Origin: Fidelibacterota bacterium
GTDB taxonomy: Bacteria; Fidelibacterota; UBA8477; JABMPR01
DNA length: 54,529 nucleotides
Reading direction: 5' to 3'
Assembly (NCBI GenBank): GCA_016844955.1
Contig: JAERTH010000161.1
Coordinates: 1-54,529 of the forward strand
The position numbers were made by a program, and so were the translations under genes. Shown in pieces: positions 52,725-54,529 of the stretch. The notes beneath the pieces were generated by a model. The model saw only the letters and a list, made by a program, of their open reading frames with translations, was not told the origin of the DNA and did not search any database. Position 1 is the first letter of the stretch. The number at the start of each line of letters is the position of its first letter.

Positions 52725-54239
52725 TTGCCCATGTTTTTTGATCTCCCCAACGAATGGATCGCCTTTTTAGTATTCTTTTCAATCATCATGTTGTTTATTG
52801 GGATGGCTGAGGTTGCTCGTAAGGTCCTAAAACTTTCTCCTGAACTATCTCGGAAATTTGTACATGTAATGGTGGGCATTTTGGTTTCTCTGGCTCCTTT
52901 CTTTCTGAAAACCAGTACACCCGTACTTTTATTAGGTGTCTTATTTACAATCCTGAACGCTATTGCCCTGAAAAAGGATAGCTTCAAGGGGATGCATACT
53001 ACCGAGAGGGTATCATTCGGGACGGTCTATTTCCCCATTGCCTTTTCACTACTGGTACTCATGTTCTGGGAACGTAATGTTGTGGTGTTTATTGTTGCCA
53101 TGTTAATTCTGGCCTTCTCCGATACGGCTGCCACCGTCGTAGGTGAAAGGATCAATTCTTCACGGAAGTTTATCCTATGGCATGATAAGAAGAGCTGGCC
53201 GGGTAGTATTGCCTTCTTTATTACCACCCTTCTGGTAACGGTAGTTGCCTTCCCCTTGTATTCAAATCTTGCTGGAGCAGAGGTTCTTCCCGTACTGCAC
53301 TTGATAGGTATGTCCCTCTTTGTTGGATTTGTGGCCACAGTGGGTGAAGCAGTCTCTAAACGCGGAAGTGACAACCTTACCCTAACCCTGGCAGCAGCTC
53401 TGGGAATGGATTTATACCTCACCAGTCTTGCACAGGGTACACTCCTTGCCATGATTGGCTGGTTTATGTTTTCTGCCCTCTTAGGATATGGTGCTTACAA
53501 AATGAAGTCACTCAGTATAAGTGGTGGATTTGGGGCTTTTCTCCTGGGGGTGTTCATGTTTGGTATGGGCGGTTGGGATACCATGCTGCCTTTGATTGGT
53601 TTTTTCGTCATTTCAAGTGTCTTATCAAAAATTGCCGACCGCCAATCCAAAAAAGACATTATTGCTACCAAGGGCTCTCAGCGAGATATTGTTCAGGTCT
53701 ATGCAAATGGCGGGTTCCCGCTCATTTTTGCCATAGCCTGGTATCTCAGTGACTATTCCCTTGAATGGCTGTATTGGGCCTTCCTGGCCTCTCTAGCCAG
53801 TGCTACGGCTGATACCTGGGAAACTGAGATCGGTAGTTTCAGCAAAGGTCTACCCTTTAACATCCTGAATGGTAAACGCGTAGCCAAGGGCTATTCAGGT
53901 GGTATTTCAATTTTGGGTACACTGGGTGGTTTAATTGGTTCATTTGTAATTGTATCCATTCCACTCTTCACGGGGTCGCTGTCATGGAAACCTGAATTAA
54001 TCCTCTTGATCGTACTGGCCGGTTTCTTTGGCAGTCTGGTTGACAGCATTCTGGGCGCCAGTGTGCAAGCCAAATTCAAATGTGTCGTCTGTGGAAAACC
54101 AACTGAACGTCTCTCCCATTGTCATGAGCAAACCCAACATGAATCAGGGGTACTCTGGTTTGATAATGATTGGGTCAACGTGGCTTGCACCTTATCCGGT
54201 GGAGGCATATTCATCCTCAGCTACTTTTTGTATTACTAG
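52725..54239 (+). CDS. Fused polyprenol/diacylglycerol-kinase-like plus DUF92 membrane protein
   Basis: This 504-residue polytopic protein joins two enzyme-like halves. The first (about 1-225) matches the SEC59/DGK1/VTE5 group: 'ELSRKFVHVMVGILVSL' with the conserved Arg-Lys-x-x-H, 'FSDTAATVVGE' with its acidic site, then 'KSWPGSIAFF' with the Lys-Ser-x-x-Gly motif, near the end 'LTLTLAAALGM'. The second (about 226-504) matches DUF92/TMEM19, the group of the plant phytyl-phosphate kinase VTE6, with 'SATADTWETEIGSFSKG', 'KGYSGGISILGTLGGLIGS' and 'FFGSLVDSILGASVQAKF'. Two Cys pairs (CVVC and CHE) lie near the end. The start is TTG with AAAGGA eight bases before; an ATG two codons later is possible. 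It may phosphorylate an isoprenoid alcohol twice in sequence. Confidence 0.88.
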   Translation: MPMFFDLPNEWIAFLVFFSIIMLFIGMAEVARKVLKLSPELSRKFVHVMVGILVSLAPFFLKTSTPVLLLGVLFTILNAIALKKDSFKGMHTTERVSFGTVYFPIAFSLLVLMFWERNVVVFIVAMLILAFSDTAATVVGERINSSRKFILWHDKKSWPGSIAFFITTLLVTVVAFPLYSNLAGAEVLPVLHLIGMSLFVGFVATVGEAVSKRGSDNLTLTLAAALGMDLYLTSLAQGTLLAMIGWFMFSALLGYGAYKMKSLSISGGFGAFLLGVFMFGMGGWDTMLPLIGFFVISSVLSKIADRQSKKDIIATKGSQRDIVQVYANGGFPLIFAIAWYLSDYSLEWLYWAFLASLASATADTWETEIGSFSKGLPFNILNGKRVAKGYSGGISILGTLGGLIGSFVIVSIPLFTGSLSWKPELILLIVLAGFFGSLVDSILGASVQAKFKCVVCGKPTERLSHCHEQTQHESGVLWFDNDWVNVACTLSGGGIFILSYFLYY

Positions 54240-54262
54240 TTAATTTTTTATTCGTTTTTAAA

Positions 54263-54297
54263 GGGGCTGTCTCAATGCATGAGATGGCCTTTTTTAT
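54263..54297 (+). terminator. Rho-independent terminator after the fused kinase gene
   Basis: GGCTGTCTCA (54265-54274) pairs with TGAGATGGCC (54280-54289) with two wobble pairs across a five-base loop, followed by six T residues. It begins 26 bases after the stop. Confidence 0.85.
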
Positions 54298-54396
54298 TTA
54301 AGCCTAGTATTCACAGGTTTCTATAAACAGTCACTGAGCCTTTTAAATCTTTTATAAGGAGTGAATTATTCTGAACTTGTCACAACTGCTGATGAG

Positions 54397-54436
54397 CGAC
54401 ATTTAGAATTCCCAGTTGACGACAGTTATTATTCCC
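54397..54436. repeat. Direct repeats at an IS21-type left end
   Basis: The 17-mers CGACATTTAGAATTCCC (54397-54413) and CGACAGTTATTATTCCC (54420-54436) match at 14 of 17 bases with a period of 23. Terminal direct repeats of this kind are typical of IS21-family ends. A possible tip (TGTCACAACT) begins near 54379. Bases 54298-54378 show nothing else that I recognise. Confidence 0.5.
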
Positions 54437-54489
54437 GTTTTTAAAGGGCAATAATAATAGACTGTTTGGATCAGATAGAGGAGATCCGG

Positions 54490-54529
54490 ATGGTTACAGA
54501 TCAACAAGTAAGGAGACTGTTTCAGATGT
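54490..54529 (+). CDS. IS21-type transposase (IstA-like), N-terminal fragment at the window edge
   Basis: An ATG with GAGGAG just upstream opens a frame reading MVTDQQVRRLFQM, which runs off the window. This start resembles the N-termini of IS21-family IstA transposases ('MVT..QVR.L'), whose first part is a helix-turn-helix. The direct repeats immediately upstream fit the left end of such an element. Only 13 residues are visible, so the call is tentative. Confidence 0.5.
   Translation, partial: MVTDQQVRRLFQM

Noticed and set aside
1..54529. CRISPR arrays, prophage, toxin-antitoxin pairs
   Set aside because: No regularly spaced repeats, cas-type proteins, phage structural genes or toxin-antitoxin pairs were seen; the only repeats are intergenic palindromes, a heptamer run and IS-end repeats.

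Overview
The window looks like a chromosomal segment of a Gram-negative bacterium of the FCB superphylum. The evidence is a set of secreted proteins ending in FlgD-like / type IX secretion (T9SS) sorting domains with the 'YPNPFNPST' signature, PorV/PorQ-family outer-membrane proteins, CarboxypepD_reg-type TonB-dependent receptors and many lipoproteins. A Marinimicrobia- or Calditrichota-like origin is my best inference; no rRNA or other phylogenetic marker is present to fix it. Almost everything before 49.3 kb is on the minus strand.

Region 1 (23.7 to 1.8 kb, minus strand) is a phosphate-centred island. An upstream cluster encodes a PaaI-like thioesterase, a 63-residue protein, a Na/Pi cotransporter, and a tightly packed three-component sensory set: membrane-anchored PhnD-like binding protein, histidine kinase, NtrC-type sigma-54 activator. 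A 315-bp gap follows. It holds two identical-format palindromes (TGACG-N6-CGTCA, 20 bp centre to centre) about 110-130 bp upstream of a good -24/-12 (sigma-54) promoter. This promoter faces a nearly gapless 13-gene run: two CYTH-family proteins, a TctC-TctB fusion, TctA, a DUF47/PhoU-like protein, a PiT phosphate permease, two more Na/Pi cotransporters, a CYTH-like lipoprotein, a DASS/SLC13 transporter, a bitopic membrane protein, a porin and a beta-propeller lipoprotein, ending at a strong terminator. A chemotaxis receptor lies beyond it. The inferred job is sensing and uptake of phosphate, oligophosphate or a phosphate-bearing carboxylate, with triphosphate-tunnel (CYTH) proteins on both sides of the inner membrane. 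I regard this as the most likely undescribed system in the window.

Region 2 (23.7-26.0 kb) holds a 76-bp palindromic intergenic element, a heptamer repeat, tRNA-Leu(CAG), a pair of overlapping small membrane-protein genes, a tRNA T-arm-like remnant and a TolB-like PD40 lipoprotein.

Region 3 (26.1-49.3 kb, minus strand) is a secretion/outer-membrane locus. Two paralogous triplets (TonB-dependent receptor, ~1600-residue secreted propeller protein with a T9SS-type C-terminus, PorV/PorQ-like barrel) lie in tandem, followed by three translationally coupled secreted-protein genes, the middle one an M23-peptidase/FN3/sorting-domain protein. Calcium-loop-like modules are abundant, and one cysteine-containing module is shared between a receptor and both giant partner proteins.

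Region 4 (49.3-54.5 kb, plus strand) holds a 954-residue FG-GAP/VCBS secreted protein with its own terminator, a fused polyprenol-kinase-like plus DUF92 protein, and at the right edge the left end of what appears to be an IS21-type insertion sequence.
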